Source: Cycas panzhihuaensis (lineage: Eukaryota > Cycadophyta). From it: a stretch of 64,000 bases of DNA. Below are positions 1 through 11,765 of this stretch, in pieces; the stretch's first letter is position 1; every line of letters starts with the position of its first letter. A program made the position numbers and the translations under genes. The stretch spans positions 151,597,741 to 151,661,740 of the forward strand of contig CM041465.1 in NCBI GenBank assembly GCA_023213395.1, given 5' to 3'. The notes under the pieces were generated by a model that searched no databases, was not told the origin of the DNA, and saw only the letters and a program-made list of their open reading frames with translations.

Positions 1-256
1 AATAAACCAGCCTTTAAAACAGGCTTTGGACAACCTCCTAGATTCTCAGAACTACCTCCTAGAATTTAAGAGGGGGTATTTGTAACAAGAGAGGTTTATT
101 GAAATGGGCAGTTACGCATTTCAATGACCTTCACAGAATGATTAAACATTAACATAAAATCTTTAAATCACTTAAGTTTTTATTTACACATATGACATAA
201 AGATAACATAAAGTAACAATAAAACTAAAATAAAACTAACATTAATAATCCTAACA
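1..256 (-). repeat. 3' LTR of element A (partial)
   Basis: Bases 1-256 align with 6959-7203 with few changes. The main difference is a roughly 10-base stretch present only here. In the element's sense the LTR starts TGTTAGGATT, directly after a G-rich polypurine tract. The outer end lies before base 1. Confidence 0.9.
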
Positions 257-289
257 CCCCCATTTAGTGTTAGCTTTTATAATATAGAA

Positions 290-1740
290 AAAGAAGGTCT
301 TCATCACATTGATCCCCCTTTGATGGAGACTTCTTTAACAAATCTCACAGATTTAAAAATTTGACTTCAGTCAAAGACTTGGTAAGTATATTAGCAACCT
401 ATAGATCTGTAGGACAATAAGATGAATAAACAATATTATCATTAACAAGATTATGAATAAAATACTGATGTAATTCTATGTGTTTAGTTCTATAATGTGC
501 AACAGGATTTGTAACAATAGTAATAATACCTTGATTATCAACTTTAAGTTCTATAGAAGAGTTAAGAGATATACCAATTTCATTTAGAAGAGATTTGAGC
601 CAAAGTGCTTCTTTGCTAGTTTCAGCAAGTACTCGATATTCAATTTCAGTTGTTGATAGAGCTAGTGCCTACATTTTTTTACTAAACCAAGTAATGGGTG
701 AAGAATTTAGAAAAAATACATAACCTAATGTAGACTTACGATCATTTATGTCGCTTGACTAATCTAAATCAGTATATCCTATTAAGATTAAAGGTTTACT
801 GCAAGAATGATAAGTTAGTCCATAAAAAATAGTGTTTTGAAGATATCGAAGTATATGTTTAGTAGCTTTCTAATGTGATTCATGTAGCTTTTGCATATAA
901 CGTGAATATAAAGTAACAACATAGGATATATTAGGGTATGTATGAGTTAAATAAATAAGACTACCAATAAGTTACCTATATAAGGTTAGATCACACAAAG
1001 GTGTAGAACAATCAGTAGATAGTTTTACTTCTGATTGTAACGGATTAGAGACAGGTTTAGCAATTTCCATGTTAAACTATTTAATTAAATCTAAATATAT
1101 TTTAGTTAGGATATAGTTATTTTTGAATCATGTTGATAAATTTGTAGTCCAAGAAAATAATGTAGGAGACATAGATCAATCATTTCAAATTTATTCACTA
1201 AAGTAGTTTTAAAGTGATGAACGTTATTAGTCGATAATCCAGTGATGATGATATCATCAACATTCAAGATTAAAATGGTAATATTTTTGTTTTCATGTTT
1301 AAAATAGAGATTTAGATTACTAATACATCTAGTGTATCTAATTTGAATTAGATAATCGTCAACTTTTGTGTACAAAGATCGATGAGCTTATTTTAATCTA
1401 TAAATTAATTTTTTTAGTTTACAAACTAAATTAGGATTGTTAATAAAACTAGGTGGTTGAGACATGTAGATCTCTTCTTTGAGATCACCATTTAGAAAAG
1501 TACTATTTACATCTATTTGATGGATTTCCCAACCAAATTTAGCTGCTAAAGCAAGAATTATTTTTATGGTATTCATCTTTGCAATAGGTGCAAAGGTTTC
1601 ATTATAATCTATGCCATCAATTTGAGAAAATCCTTTTGTGACTAGGCGAGTTTTATAATTTTTAACTATGCCTATTGAGTTGTATTTAGTTCTATAAACC
1701 CATTTATAATCAACCACATTTTTTCCTAGTAGGAGTGGTA
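290..1740 (-). pseudogene. Copia reverse transcriptase and RNase H remnant (element A)
   Basis: This is the C-terminal part of the copia polyprotein, which copies element RNA into DNA. Reverse transcriptase is at about 1000-1740. It includes YKTRLVTKGFSQIDGIDYNE, the IHQIDVNSTFLNGDLKEEIY block and the catalytic pair in LNVDDIIITG near 1241-1266. RNase H follows at about 290-830, with ALSTTEIEYRVLAE, a VDNQGIITI block and a terminal ANILTKSL motif. Stops interrupt the frame (for example near 1380, between the two larger open pieces). Conserved motifs are still easy to read, so decay is moderate. It ends about 35 bases before the polypurine tract, as expected. Confidence 0.88.
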
Positions 1741-1949
1741 CAAGATCCTAAGTTAAATTTTTATTTAAAGCATCAAATTCAACTTGTATAGCTTCCTACC
1801 ATACATGATTGTTCTTAGCTTGTTTAAAGGTTTTAGGATCATTGCTATCCATTATTTTGGCCATTAAAGCATAGTTAGCATGTAATTTTTGAGAACATGT
1901 TTACTTGGTATCTGAAGGATTACTAACATCAGATCCAACGTCGAAAAAT

Positions 1950-3475
1950 CTTTTCTTTACCCATACGGGCTGCTTATTAGTAACTATTTCTGTAGTTATA
2001 GGTTGAGCTAAGGAGCTAGCTTGAGAAGAAGAATCTGCTCCAGTTGGTTCAGATAGAGTCCAATTCCGGACTTGAGTAGATAAAAATTCTATAATCTCAA
2101 GATCAACTTATTTTTTTAAAGGGTCAACCAAATAGGTTTTGGTTAACAGATTTTCAACCGGAAGTTCTACATAAGTAGCAGCTGAAGAAGATCCTTCTTC
2201 ATTAAATATTACATCATACAAAATTAAAATTTGATGTGTGACTTGATCCAAAAGTCTGTAGGCTTTACTTTCTTCACTGTAACCAATGAAGATATATTTC
2301 TGACTTTTAGGATCTAGTTTCTTACGTTTTTCTTTGGGAATATGTCCCCATGCAATACTTCCGAAAATTCTTAAATGATTAACTAAGGGTTTTCTTCCAG
2401 ACTATTTTTCTTCTGGAGTAATGTTTTGTAAGTATTTACTAGGTAAGCAGTTTAGAAGATAGTTGGAATAGGTAATTACTTCTGCCCATAACTTTAGATC
2501 AAGATTCTTTGTATGTAATATGCAATGATTCATCTCAATAAGAGTGCAGTTCTTGTGTTCAGCAACAGCATTTTACTGAGGAGTGTTTGCAACATAATAC
2601 TGAAATTGTATTATGTGCTTCTTATAGAAAGAAGTAAATTTACCACTTAAGTATTCTTTAGCATTATCATATCTGAAAATTTTAATTTTTGAGTTTGATT
2701 AGTTTTCAACAAGTGTTTTGAATTCAATGAAAATGTCAAACACTTGACTACGTGTTTTGAGTGTGTACACCCAATATTTTCTTGAATAATCATCAATAAA
2801 CGTAACAAAATAATGAGAGCTAGAATATAAGGTTATATGAAATAGTCCACATATATCAGAGTGAATAAGTTCAAGTAGAACTTTCGCTCTGAATTGAGTT
2901 TTATGTGGAAAAGGATCTATGTGTTGCTTACCTATTACATAAGCTTTGCATACACCATAAACAATGTTTAATGATGGAAGACCATGCACCATGTTATGTC
3001 TTTTTAGGTATTGAAGTTTGCCATAACTAATATGGCTAAATTGAGCATGCCATAGTTTACTGACTGAGTCAGATTTGACGATAAAGTCACTAAAGGGCTT
3101 TGTTTTGTTATTTTATAAACTCGTTAAACTATATAGACTTGTACTATGATCAATAGGTCCTGAGATAATACGTTTAAATTTGTTTAATGGTTCTTTAAGA
3201 ATAAATTTATCTTTCCAAAATTCGACGATAAGGTCTTTCTGGCAGATTTGGTAAATAGAGAGTAGGTTTGGTAACAAACCAGGTACATAGAAGACGTCCT
3301 TTATTAAACCACCTTTTAAAGTAACATCACTTAATCCTTTTACTTTAAGTTGGGTTCCACTTTTAAAAGAAATCTTTTCTTTAGAGTTAGTTTTAGATTG
3401 ATAAGTGGATAAGCTTTTCTGGTGTCCTATCATGTGATGGGATGCACTGGAGTCAAGGATCCATTGTGGTGGTTA
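1950..3475 (-). pseudogene. Copia protease and integrase remnant (element A)
   Basis: On the minus strand the aspartic protease begins near 3475 with WILDSSASHHM, where the active-site motif would be DSGAS-like, so its key glycine is altered. It continues through VFYVPGLLPNLLSI. The pre-integrase and integrase core follow, with HSDICG and HYFVTFIDDYSRKYWVY at about 2790-2870. The integrase C-terminal part and linker run to about 1950. Stops break the frame, including between the pieces at 2699-2992 and 3113-3433. The function would have been polyprotein cleavage and cDNA insertion. This copy cannot do either. Confidence 0.85.
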
Positions 3476-3477
3476 AT

Positions 3478-4486
3478 TAGTTGGAGCAACAAATACAGAA
3501 GTTATTGCTATTAGAGAATGATTATGAGTTTGTTGTCAGTTTTGTGGTTGGGATTGTGGTCAGGTTTGTAATCTCTTGGAAGCTTTCCATGCTTCTAAGG
3601 CTATCCTACTTCTACAGATGTCAATAGTGTGGCATTTTTTATGACAGTAGGCACAACTAATGCTCTGAGAAGGATTAATAGTGTTATAATTTAAAAAAAA
3701 CTAATTGGAAATATTCTAATATTTAGATGGACTAGAATACTTAATATTGTTTTGAGAGTTAGGAGGTGAACCTCTATGAGATTTTTAAAATTTTGGATTA
3801 CTGTTGAAGTTATTCTGATATTTATTTTTATTTTGAGGCTTAGTTTTAGAAAACAAGGCCTGAGAATGACATTTCAATATTCCTGTTTGAATTAACATTG
3901 TTTGATATTCTATCAGTTGATTTGTTAACTGATTAAAAGTTATAAGAGGATTGCCAACTTGTTGTTTGGTAGTTTTAAAGAAATTAAAATGTTTTGGTAA
4001 TTTATTTATAGGAATACGAATGAGAGTATCGTTGTCTTTAGTGTGTGTGACTATTTGTTCAACATCACCTACTTTAGTTTTGGTTTTAGTATAGTTACCT
4101 AGGTCTTTATTGATTAGTTGAATTTTAGATAAAAAGTCTCCAATTTTAGAAAAATCATCATAATTAAGGTCATATAATTACTGTTCTAGGATAGCCAATT
4201 GATGTGTGTCAAACTTATCATATTTCTCTTTAAGAGGATTCCAGACAGTGGCTAGATCATCTATTTCAGAGAACTGTCGACTGATTTATGGTGAAAGTGA
4301 GTTCATCAGATATACCATATAACTTTCTGAAGTTTTGTCAGTTAGTTTTTTGAATTCACCTGTTACATATCGCCATATCTTTTGTTGTTTAACCTGATGG
4401 GATATGAGGTTCCTCCAGTTGACATAGTTTGAGCTAGTTAAAACTGGAATTAGAACGTAGGTGGTTATCCCTGGCATTAGAGCCAT
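3478..4486 (-). pseudogene. Copia gag remnant with a zinc knuckle (element A)
   Basis: The best start is the minus-strand ATG at 4486 (MALMPGITTYV). The N-terminal part carries a tryptophan motif typical of copia capsid proteins (SSNYVNWRN). The middle reads as the helical capsid region (HQLAILEQ, FLSKIQLINKDLG). A CX2CX4HX4C zinc knuckle is intact as CAYCHKKCHTIDIC at about 3620-3660 and would bind element RNA. Several stops are present, for example after the MNSLSP segment near 4285. It leads into the protease frame with no gap. Confidence 0.85.
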
Positions 4487-5150
4487 ATTAGAAATTATAA
4501 GGCTAATTAGAGATTGGAGGATATAAGTGTAGGTGAAAAAATAATCACTTAAAAAAGTTACCAAACATCAGAATAATATTACACATGCATGTTTAAAAAA
4601 AACTGAATCCCTTTTCCCTAGAAAGAATTACATGTTCTCATTTTCTAAAAAAATAATAGTCCCCCTTAACAAAGTAAGTGTTTACTTAGAGACTTAGAAA
4701 ATAACTAGAGTATTTAGATTCTATTTTTATTGTTTTGAGAGATAGATATGAATAAGATAAAAGATTATTAATTTACTATTGTCAGTTAGTAAGCAATAGG
4801 TAGTAAAATTTATTATAGGTATTCTTCAAAATAATAATGCAGAGAAAATTAAAAGAGTTTTATTGATCAACAAGTAAAATGAGATAATTAAAATCTATAA
4901 TTCTAGTGTTGAAAGGGATTTAATTTCTAAATATTTAATGGAGGTTATAAAAAGTTTTTATTAATTAAGAATGAAAATTTAATTAGAAAAGAGATTAATA
5001 TATTAAAGAGGTATTGTATTATAGGGGGGAACGTTGTTTTTAATATTAAGATGTAATAGGTTAATGTACTAATAAAATGTATTAAAAAAAGGGTTTATAT
5101 TAAATACCCTAAAGTATAAATAAAGTTGATTTACCCTAAAATTGATTAGA

Positions 5151-5156
<6 letters not shown>

Positions 5157-5236
<80 letters not shown>
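5157..5236. repeat. (TA)n microsatellite
   Basis: A pure TA dinucleotide run of about 80 bases in the leader of element A. A second, much shorter run lies near 5430-5447. Confidence 0.97.
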
Positions 5237-5239
<3 letters not shown>

Positions 5240-5671
5240 ATTGAGAGGGTTAATTTTAAAAATGTAAGTCAAATGTAATAAAAGGGGATTAATAAGGTGT
5301 GGGGGGGGGAATATAAGAAGAATGAAATGATAAATATAAAGAGGGAAGGGTTAATTTTAATTTGTAAATCAAATGTTATAAGGTGATGGGTTAATCAAAT
5401 GTTATTAGCCTAAAGTTTATTGAACCTAATATATATATATATATATAACTAAAAAAAATGAATGGAACGATTTTCAAATGCAGACCCAACGGAGTTATTT
5501 AAATTGTTAAAGAAAATCAAATTTGAAAACAGTTTGGGGTCCGAGGGGGGGTAAAGTTACGAAATCCTACGTCATTAGTTCGTGGCAGCGTGATTGGTTG
5601 CAGGTATCGATCGCTAGCGGCTTCTCATCAACGTCTTCTCCCCTGCTTAAATTTGTTTCATTCCATCAAAG

Positions 5672-5767
5672 ATGCTTGCTGAAGACGGCTCAGTTCCAGG
5701 TTGGTGGGAGAACAAAATCCTGCTGCAATTGAGTGAAGAAAAGGGTTTAAACCGTTTCCAGATATAA
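5672..5767 (+). pseudogene. Possible captured first-exon fragment, unrecognised
   Basis: A 31-codon frame starts MLAEDGSVPGWWENK and ends QLSEEKGLNRFQI before a TAA. Upstream (5540-5671) is GC-richer than the surroundings and looks like promoter and 5' UTR, with a TACGTCA box. The composition and the WW-containing peptide look like real coding sequence, but I do not recognise the family. It is antisense to element A and cannot be part of gag. It could also be chance. The call rests on composition and the run of sensible codons. Confidence 0.3.
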
Positions 5768-6751
5768 TGCCTTCTACTTAGAAGAAGAATACAAATATGG
5801 AAATCGATGAACTAGTTGTTCAGAACAGTGCAATGTCAGAAGCTTAGAGAAAGACGATTAGCTCGATTATTCTAGCTGTGGTATATTTGAATGACTATGA
5901 AGACATCAGACCATGGCTGTGGTTTCAGAGACAAGAGCGACAAGGGTTTATAGTTAATCATTAGAAATCTCCAGCTATAGGCTTTTCTCGCATGTCTTTT
6001 CTCTTTCACTTGCACTAGAGTTTGACTTGCCCTTGTGTTGCTTCTCACCCTTATCCTGAGAGGACGTGTACTCCTTCATTGCCCTCTCTTCTCTTGTCTT
6101 CTATCCCTATCCCTTTTGTTGGTAATGATTTTTTCACCACCGCCCCAACCTATTTTTTCTCAGCACAGTCCATGCGTTTCCATAAAGTGAACCAGGAAAG
6201 CCCCATTCGTTGAGCGTTCTGCATGAAGGAGGGAAAAGAAGGGCTATAGATAGAAGTTTTGGAGTAGAATACAGGCATATGCAGATACACAGTGAGGAGA
6301 AGGTTGCATGGATCCAAAATATAAGGAGAAGCCACACCTAGAACCAAATGATACCGTCATTCTTACACATAAAAGTGAAGAAAAGGCCAAAATCATGATG
6401 GTGCACCTAGTAGACCAAGAGAAATCTATAGGAATGTTAAAGCATTCTCCAGCACTGCCTTAACACATCATGCCATTTTCTTGTTGATACTGCAATCATA
6501 TACTTTTTGTTAATATAGGTTTTTTCATCAAAAGGTAATAAAATAAAATATCCGAAGATAACTTTTAGTCTCTGCCATCTGATTGCTGGCTGTATGGAGA
6601 AGAGGTTGATCCGATTGCATGACCATGAAGCTGAGATTTTCTTCTCTTTCTATCTCATTCTATGGCGGCTGAGGTCTATTACTTCTTTCTTTTCATGTGA
6701 ATGCTTAGAAAAGTCTAACCTTGTGGCTTTTGCCAAAAATGAGACAACCAT

Positions 6752-6763
6752 GCTTTGATACCA
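6752..6763 (-). other. Primer-binding site of element A
   Basis: The minus strand reads TGGTATCAAAGC, matching the usual initiator-tRNA-Met primer site at 11 of 12 bases. It directly abuts the 5' LTR end at 6764. Confidence 0.85.
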
Positions 6764-7203
6764 TGTAAGAATGGGTATCATGTACAATGACACATGATTA
6801 AGAAGTTAAGAAAACACAGGTAAAGAGATATTGCACATGTACACAGAGTTTGACAGGTGGAAAACCCCTTCTGGGGAAGAAAAACTACCATTTTAATCTA
6901 AGAATTTATTGATTTCAAAAGCTATACAGAAACCTTAATAAGCATACCCTCTACATACAATAAACCAACCTTTGAAACAGGCTTTAGACAACCTCCTAGA
7001 TTCTCAGAACCACCTCCTAGAATCTAGGAAAGGGTATTTGTAACAAGAGAGGTTCATTGAAATGAGCAGTTGCGCATTTCACATAATGATTAAATATTAA
7101 CATTAAACCTTTAAATCACTTAATTTTTATTTACACATGTGACATAAAGGTAACATAAAGTAACAATAAAACTAAAATAAAACTAACATTAATAATCCTA
7201 ACA
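6764..7203 (-). repeat. 5' LTR of element A
   Basis: A 440-base LTR, in the element's sense TGTTAG...CTTACA. The inner end touches the primer-binding site. The outer end at 7203 matches the inner end of the 3' LTR at 256. Confidence 0.88.
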
Positions 7204-8174
7204 CTTAAGTATACCTATAAAGCTTTCCTACTAGAAACTCCTCAGCATAGTTACCAGTGAAATACTCTGATGGGTTGGGCATGGTGGATTACCATTTCTT
7301 TTATCTACATGGAAAGCTTAGGGTGAAAAAGCCTAATGGGAATGAGCAAATTCCACGGTGTCTACTTAGATGTCTATGCACTTCTTGAGCATAGTTACAA
7401 GAGAACTATGTGAATGGCCTATGAAATGAGGCTAAATTAAGAGGTGATTGGTGTGTGCAAGTGCATTCAGGTTGACCTATAGTATTAGATTGAGGGACCT
7501 ATGGCTAGCTAAAGGGAATACAACATGTGCCTAAATGCAACTATATGCTTTTCTTTTTTAATGAAAATAACCAACCTACCTTAGCTAAGGTTGCAATATT
7601 TCCTTGTAGATTTAGGACTTGTAATAATATGATTCATTCTTATGCTTTGGGTTCTATTTTATTTGTGCACAAATATTATACTTCCACTTTTGGATAATGC
7701 CATGCAATTTGATATATCTATAGAAAAAAGATAGAAATGTTTTTTTTTTCTTCCTTCTTTTTGAAAAAGTGGGAAGTGAAGGAAATTGCAAGGCTTTCTT
7801 CCCCTTCTTTTTTTCTAAAAAGAAAAACTATAGGGGAAAAGAGGGATATAGGCCTAAGAAATCTACTCTTTGATTTCTTTATTTTTTCTTCATTCTTTTA
7901 GGAAATAAATAAATGAAACTTTCTTCTTTCTCTCTTTTTTTAAAATAATGATCTAAAACAAGAGGAATGTACCGGTAGAGTTAGCCATTACTGATGGTAT
8001 AAAATCTCCATTTGACTCACAACAAATGTTCCAAGAAGTAAAATACAACAAAGAAAACTATGTTATGATTCTAAAGCAAATTCAACCATATTTCTGCTTA
8101 CTAAATGTAAAGGTAACTTGAAAGTAAATAAAATAGTGTCCAAAAAATAACAAATAAGAGAGGAAAAAGTAGCC
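7204..8174. other. AT-rich intergenic sequence
   Basis: No reading frame with recognisable motifs was found on either strand. A pyrimidine-rich, T-run-laden stretch lies at about 7740-7945. Nothing else stands out. Confidence 0.6.
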
Positions 8175-8579
8175 TGTAGGAAAAATAATGTAGGAGAATA
8201 GGGCAGAACATATACAAAGAATCACATAGATCAATATTGTAATATATCAATGTAGCATAAACTGAAAATCTATTGTAGTCATTCCATTGTAGTGAAGAGA
8301 GTTACAAATTTCCCAAATAAGGGCAGTGTCTAAAGACACTAGGGTTGCACACCCCTCAATATTTATAATTTAGAGGAGGAGGGAAACTCCTCAACCCCTG
8401 AATTTAAAATAATAATAAAATAAAATTAACTTAACTCAAATGAAATTAACTTAAATCAAAGTTAAACTTACCTTAATTTACCTCAACATGTTGAGTATCA
8501 CATATCTAAATTGAAGTTGATGAGGTATACAATCCTAGTTAGAAAGGTGGGAGTGGAGTGATGATGATTAACTCTAACA
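8175..8579 (-). repeat. 3' LTR of element B1
   Basis: Plus-strand ends are TGTAGG and CTAACA. It is closely similar to 11362-11765, 28280-28688 and 33787-34183. A shared internal landmark is a GGAGGAGGGAAACTCCT palindrome-like block. Confidence 0.9.
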
Positions 8580-8838
8580 TTCTCCCCCTTAACGTCATCA
8601 TGAACACTTGTATCTTTTCCTTAAACTTATGGAACGTGTACTTGAAGAAAACTTTAAAATTTTGATCTTCATTAACATACTTTAACCTTTTTGTAAAATA
8701 TATCTCTTTACCAAAGAATGATGCAAAGAGACTGTAAGTAGATGATGCTTAATTCAAGTATGTATATATAGATGCAACTTTGACTTTATCAACTAGAGTG
8801 TTGAGAAAAATTTAAATTTGAACTTTATCTTTTGTAAT

Positions 8839-9345
8839 TTATATGCTGTCAACAACTGTCATATCATAAGATTCCTTCATATCAGATTTATTCTCCATCA
8901 TGTCATAGGATTTATTTTCATTCTCCTCCTCAAATGGAGGATCAAATCCTTGTGTAGCAAGTTGGTCCTGTATTTGATCTAAATCTTCATTGGTTTTATC
9001 ATCATGATCCACATGTTCTGTCACTTGTCTCACATGCTCAACAAAAATATCATCAAATACAAAGAGGGTATCTCCCCCATAAGTGGAAATTAATGTATCC
9101 CAAATAGATTTAGAAGTCGTTAATTCACAAACCTTTGAAAAAATATCATCATGAATAGTACAAAATAATAATGCAAATGCTTCATTATCCTTTCTAATAT
9201 TTTTCTTAATACTAATATCATAGTTATCTTACAAATATTTCCATAAATCACGTGCAATAAAATAGTTTTTCATAACCTTGTGCCATTCTGAAAAATTTTG
9301 CCCATCAAATATAGGTAATTGTGCCACGTTATAAAAAACCTTAGA
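8839..9345 (-). pseudogene. UBN2-type copia gag of element B1, one internal stop
   Basis: Read on the minus strand, the frame opens before VAQLPIFDGQNFSEWHKVMK, which is the N-terminal tryptophan motif of copia capsid proteins. It continues KNYFIARDLWKYL, a TAA, then DNYDISIKKN and the UBN2-type core EAFALLFCTIHDDIF and TTSKSIWDTLISTYGG. An acidic tail follows (QIQDQLATQGFDPPFEEENE and a YDMMENKSDM repeat-like end), stopping at 8839. It would form the capsid of virus-like particles. There is no zinc knuckle and no protease or polymerase anywhere in the element. Apart from the one stop it is well preserved, unlike the nearby pol genes. Confidence 0.8.
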
Positions 9346-11348
9346 ACATATAAAGTATGCTTTTACCAAATCAAAAGAGTTAATAAATGAATAATGTATG
9401 ATATGATGTCAAATATCCTCTTCAAAAGAAATATAATGTGCTTTGAAAATGGATCAATTGAATGCAACATTTATAGGTACAATAAGAAAATAATCTTTGT
9501 AATAATGATAAATGCTTTCAATATATGTATGCCTTTGAAATAATATTTGATATAATTTTTAGATATAATTTGAAATAAAATGAATATAAAAATAAGTTTG
9601 AATATAATGAAGATCCTTTAAGTATGCAAATTTGAAATAAACTTTGATGATAAAAAATAATAAAATTTTCAACCTTTTGATTTTTTTCAATGTAGCGGTG
9701 TGTCAAATGCTTAAGTTTAACAACTTCAAAAGTATACTAAACGATATCAGAATAAGGTGAAACTTCACCAGCATGAAGGTAAACAAAATATAAATCCAAT
9801 GGAATTAACTGTTTTGAAAATAGAATTCTATAAGTCAAACTTTGAATAACCAAATATACAGGTCTCGTTTTGAGGCACAACAGGAGTAGGGGGATTAAAA
9901 TTGTATAAAAATGCCAATAAAATAATTGTAAAATGCTATAAGATAATCAAATATCATTTCTAAGATTGTTAAATATACGTTTAATTGAAAAAAATAAAAA
10001 AATTATATATAAAAAGTGCAAATATGTCAAGTTTAAAATAATAAAGTATCTTTACTTTGAGCGATTTGAAAAATAGTAAAAATACGTTAAAACATATAAA
10101 AAACTATGTCAGATCAAAGAGAATTGAATCTGTTTCCCAATGAAACTGACGAAATTGAATTTAGATGCCAAAAGAGAAGTTATAACAGAAATGATAATTG
10201 GTACCTTTATGGTAAAATGTTAAGAAAAATGCTAAAAACCACTAAAGTGCCACTTTCGGTGATTAAAATAATGGTCAAAAAGAATTCTAAAAAATAAAAT
10301 AAAAGGTGGGTAATGAATATTGTTGAATATAGATCACTGTAGAATAAATCTGGATAGAAAATAGTTACCCGGTAATAAAATACAATCAATTCAAAAAGTA
10401 ATTTTATAAAAAGTTTAGAAAATGCTGAAAAAAGGACTGATTGAATTTAAATCGACTGAAACGGGGTCAAATCAGCACCAAATTAGTCATATGACTAGTC
10501 AAAATTAATCTACAAATTTTTTTTGACCCAATGAAACTAGTTTCGTCAGAAACCGGTGACTCAGTGAGGAATTATGGTAAAAATAAGCTAATAACCCTAT
10601 GTAAAAATAAAAAATTAAAAAAAATACAATGAAAAGTTTTATGAAAAAATGAAATAGCCCCTTTTGAAGTGAGATAAGGGTCACGTGAACTAAAGGAGGG
10701 CAAGTGATTATAAAACCTTAGAATCTAATTTTTATAAAATATAATTAAAGGAGGGCAAGTGATTATAAAACCTTAGAATCTAATTTTTATAATCCCCACG
10801 GAACTAAAGGAGGGCAAGTGATTATAAAACCTTAGAATCTAATTTTTATAAAATATAATTAAAATTTTTAAATCTTTATAAAAAATAAAAAAGAGAAATA
10901 AAAAAAGGAAGTTTTAAAATTTCGTGCCACCGCCAACCTACCACCGTTGCAGCATGTGTCCACACCTACCTATCGCGCTCAGCATGCAACCGTCCGCCCG
11001 TTTTGCGATCATTAAGCCAACCCCCAATGACTGCTCAAACTATAGCTCCTGTCATTGCTGTGCTCACTATGAATTACTTGAGATCTGCACTTCGATCGAT
11101 AAATTTGAAATTGTCTCTAGTGTATAGAAGAGCTCTCGAAATGATGCTCAGACAGAAGCTAAGTAAGGCCTCCAATGCCAGTTCTATGTTCAACAACAAA
11201 ATGCACATAGAATCTACCACCATGTTTCCTTTTGACTGTTCACGCTTCCTTCCAGAGGATTTGGTGAAGAGTTATTGATTTTAGAATTTCCACTACTATT
11301 GTATATGGGTATGGAGGTCCAAGCATAAAAAAATAGAGGTTAACCTAG
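9346..11348. other. Leader of element B1
   Basis: This lies between gag and the primer site. 9346-10920 is AT-rich and aligns with about 29400-30995 of element B2. After the shared TGCCACCGC at about 10924-10932 the two copies differ completely. Here 10924-11280 is GC-richer with a 92-codon plus-strand frame (11003-11278) of no known family. Confidence 0.65.
10691..10863. repeat. Three tandem copies of a roughly 55-base unit
   Basis: Units begin TAAAGGAGGGCAAGTGATTA at 10691, 10746 and 10805 (spacing 55 and 59). The 59-base interval has an extra CCCCACGGAAC segment in place of the AAATATAATT run. They are almost identical, so the duplication is recent relative to the element. Confidence 0.9.
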
Positions 11349-11361
11349 CTCTGATACGAAA

Positions 11362-11765
11362 TGTAGGAAAAATAATGCAGGAGAACAGGGTTGAACATAT
11401 ACAAAGAATTATATAGATCAATATTGCAATACATCAATGTAGCATAAATTGAAAATTCATTGTAGTCATTCCATTGTAGTGAAGAGAGTTACAAATTTCT
11501 CAAATAAGGGCGGTGTTTAAAGACACTAGTGTTGCACACCCCTCAATATTTATAATTTGGAGGAGGAGGGAAACTCCTCAACCCTTGAATTCAAAATAAT
11601 AATAAAATAAAATTAACTTTACTCAAATGAAACTAACTTAAATAAAGTTAAACTTACCTTAACTTACCTCAACGTGTTGAGCATCACATGTCTAAGTTGG
11701 AGTTGATGAGGTGTACAATCCTAGTTAGAAAGGTGCGAGTGGAGTGATGACAATTAACTCCAACA
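11362..11765 (-). repeat. 5' LTR of element B1
   Basis: Plus-strand ends are TGTAGG and CCAACA. It is preceded by the degenerate primer-binding site at 11349-11360. It aligns along its full length with 8175-8579. Confidence 0.9.

Larger units (their letters stand above)
4490..6751. other. Long leader of element A with a gene-like insert
   Basis: These 2.3 kb lie between gag and the primer-binding site. From 4490 to about 5440 the sequence is AT-rich with no convincing frame. From about 5460 to 6470 base composition changes to a GC-richer, gene-like texture. On the plus strand it has a TACGTCA element near 5567 and a short open frame at 5672-5767. Beyond that I recognise nothing. It may be host sequence picked up by the element. 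Confidence 0.6.
1..7203 (-). mobile_element. Ty1/copia LTR retrotransposon A, left end cut by the window
   Basis: This is a minus-strand element. Its 3' LTR is at 1-256 (incomplete) and its 5' LTR at 6764-7203. The polypurine tract lies just right of 256 (CCCCC on the plus strand). A primer-binding site complementary to initiator tRNA-Met is at 6752-6763 (minus strand TGGTATCAAAGC). Going down the minus strand the order is leader, gag, protease, integrase, reverse transcriptase and RNase H, the copia order. The coding part has many stops, so it is dead. The leader is unusually long (about 2.3 kb) and includes a (TA)n tract and a GC-rich insert. Confidence 0.9.
8175..11765 (-). mobile_element. 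Gag-only LTR element B1 (non-autonomous)
   Basis: The element is 3.6 kb, bounded by about 404-base LTRs at 8175-8579 and 11362-11765. The polypurine tract (minus AAGGGGGAGAA) follows the left LTR. A degenerate initiator-Met primer site (plus GCTCTGATACGA at 11349-11360) precedes the right LTR, so it runs on the minus strand. The flanks TAGCC (8170-8174) and GAGCC (11766-11770) look like a 5-bp target duplication with one change. The internal part holds a gag frame and no pol. The same family recurs at 28280-34183. Confidence 0.9.

Noticed and set aside
10106-10389. Short frames on both strands in the B1 leader
   Set aside because: The matching region in B2 (about 30300-30500) does not preserve them.
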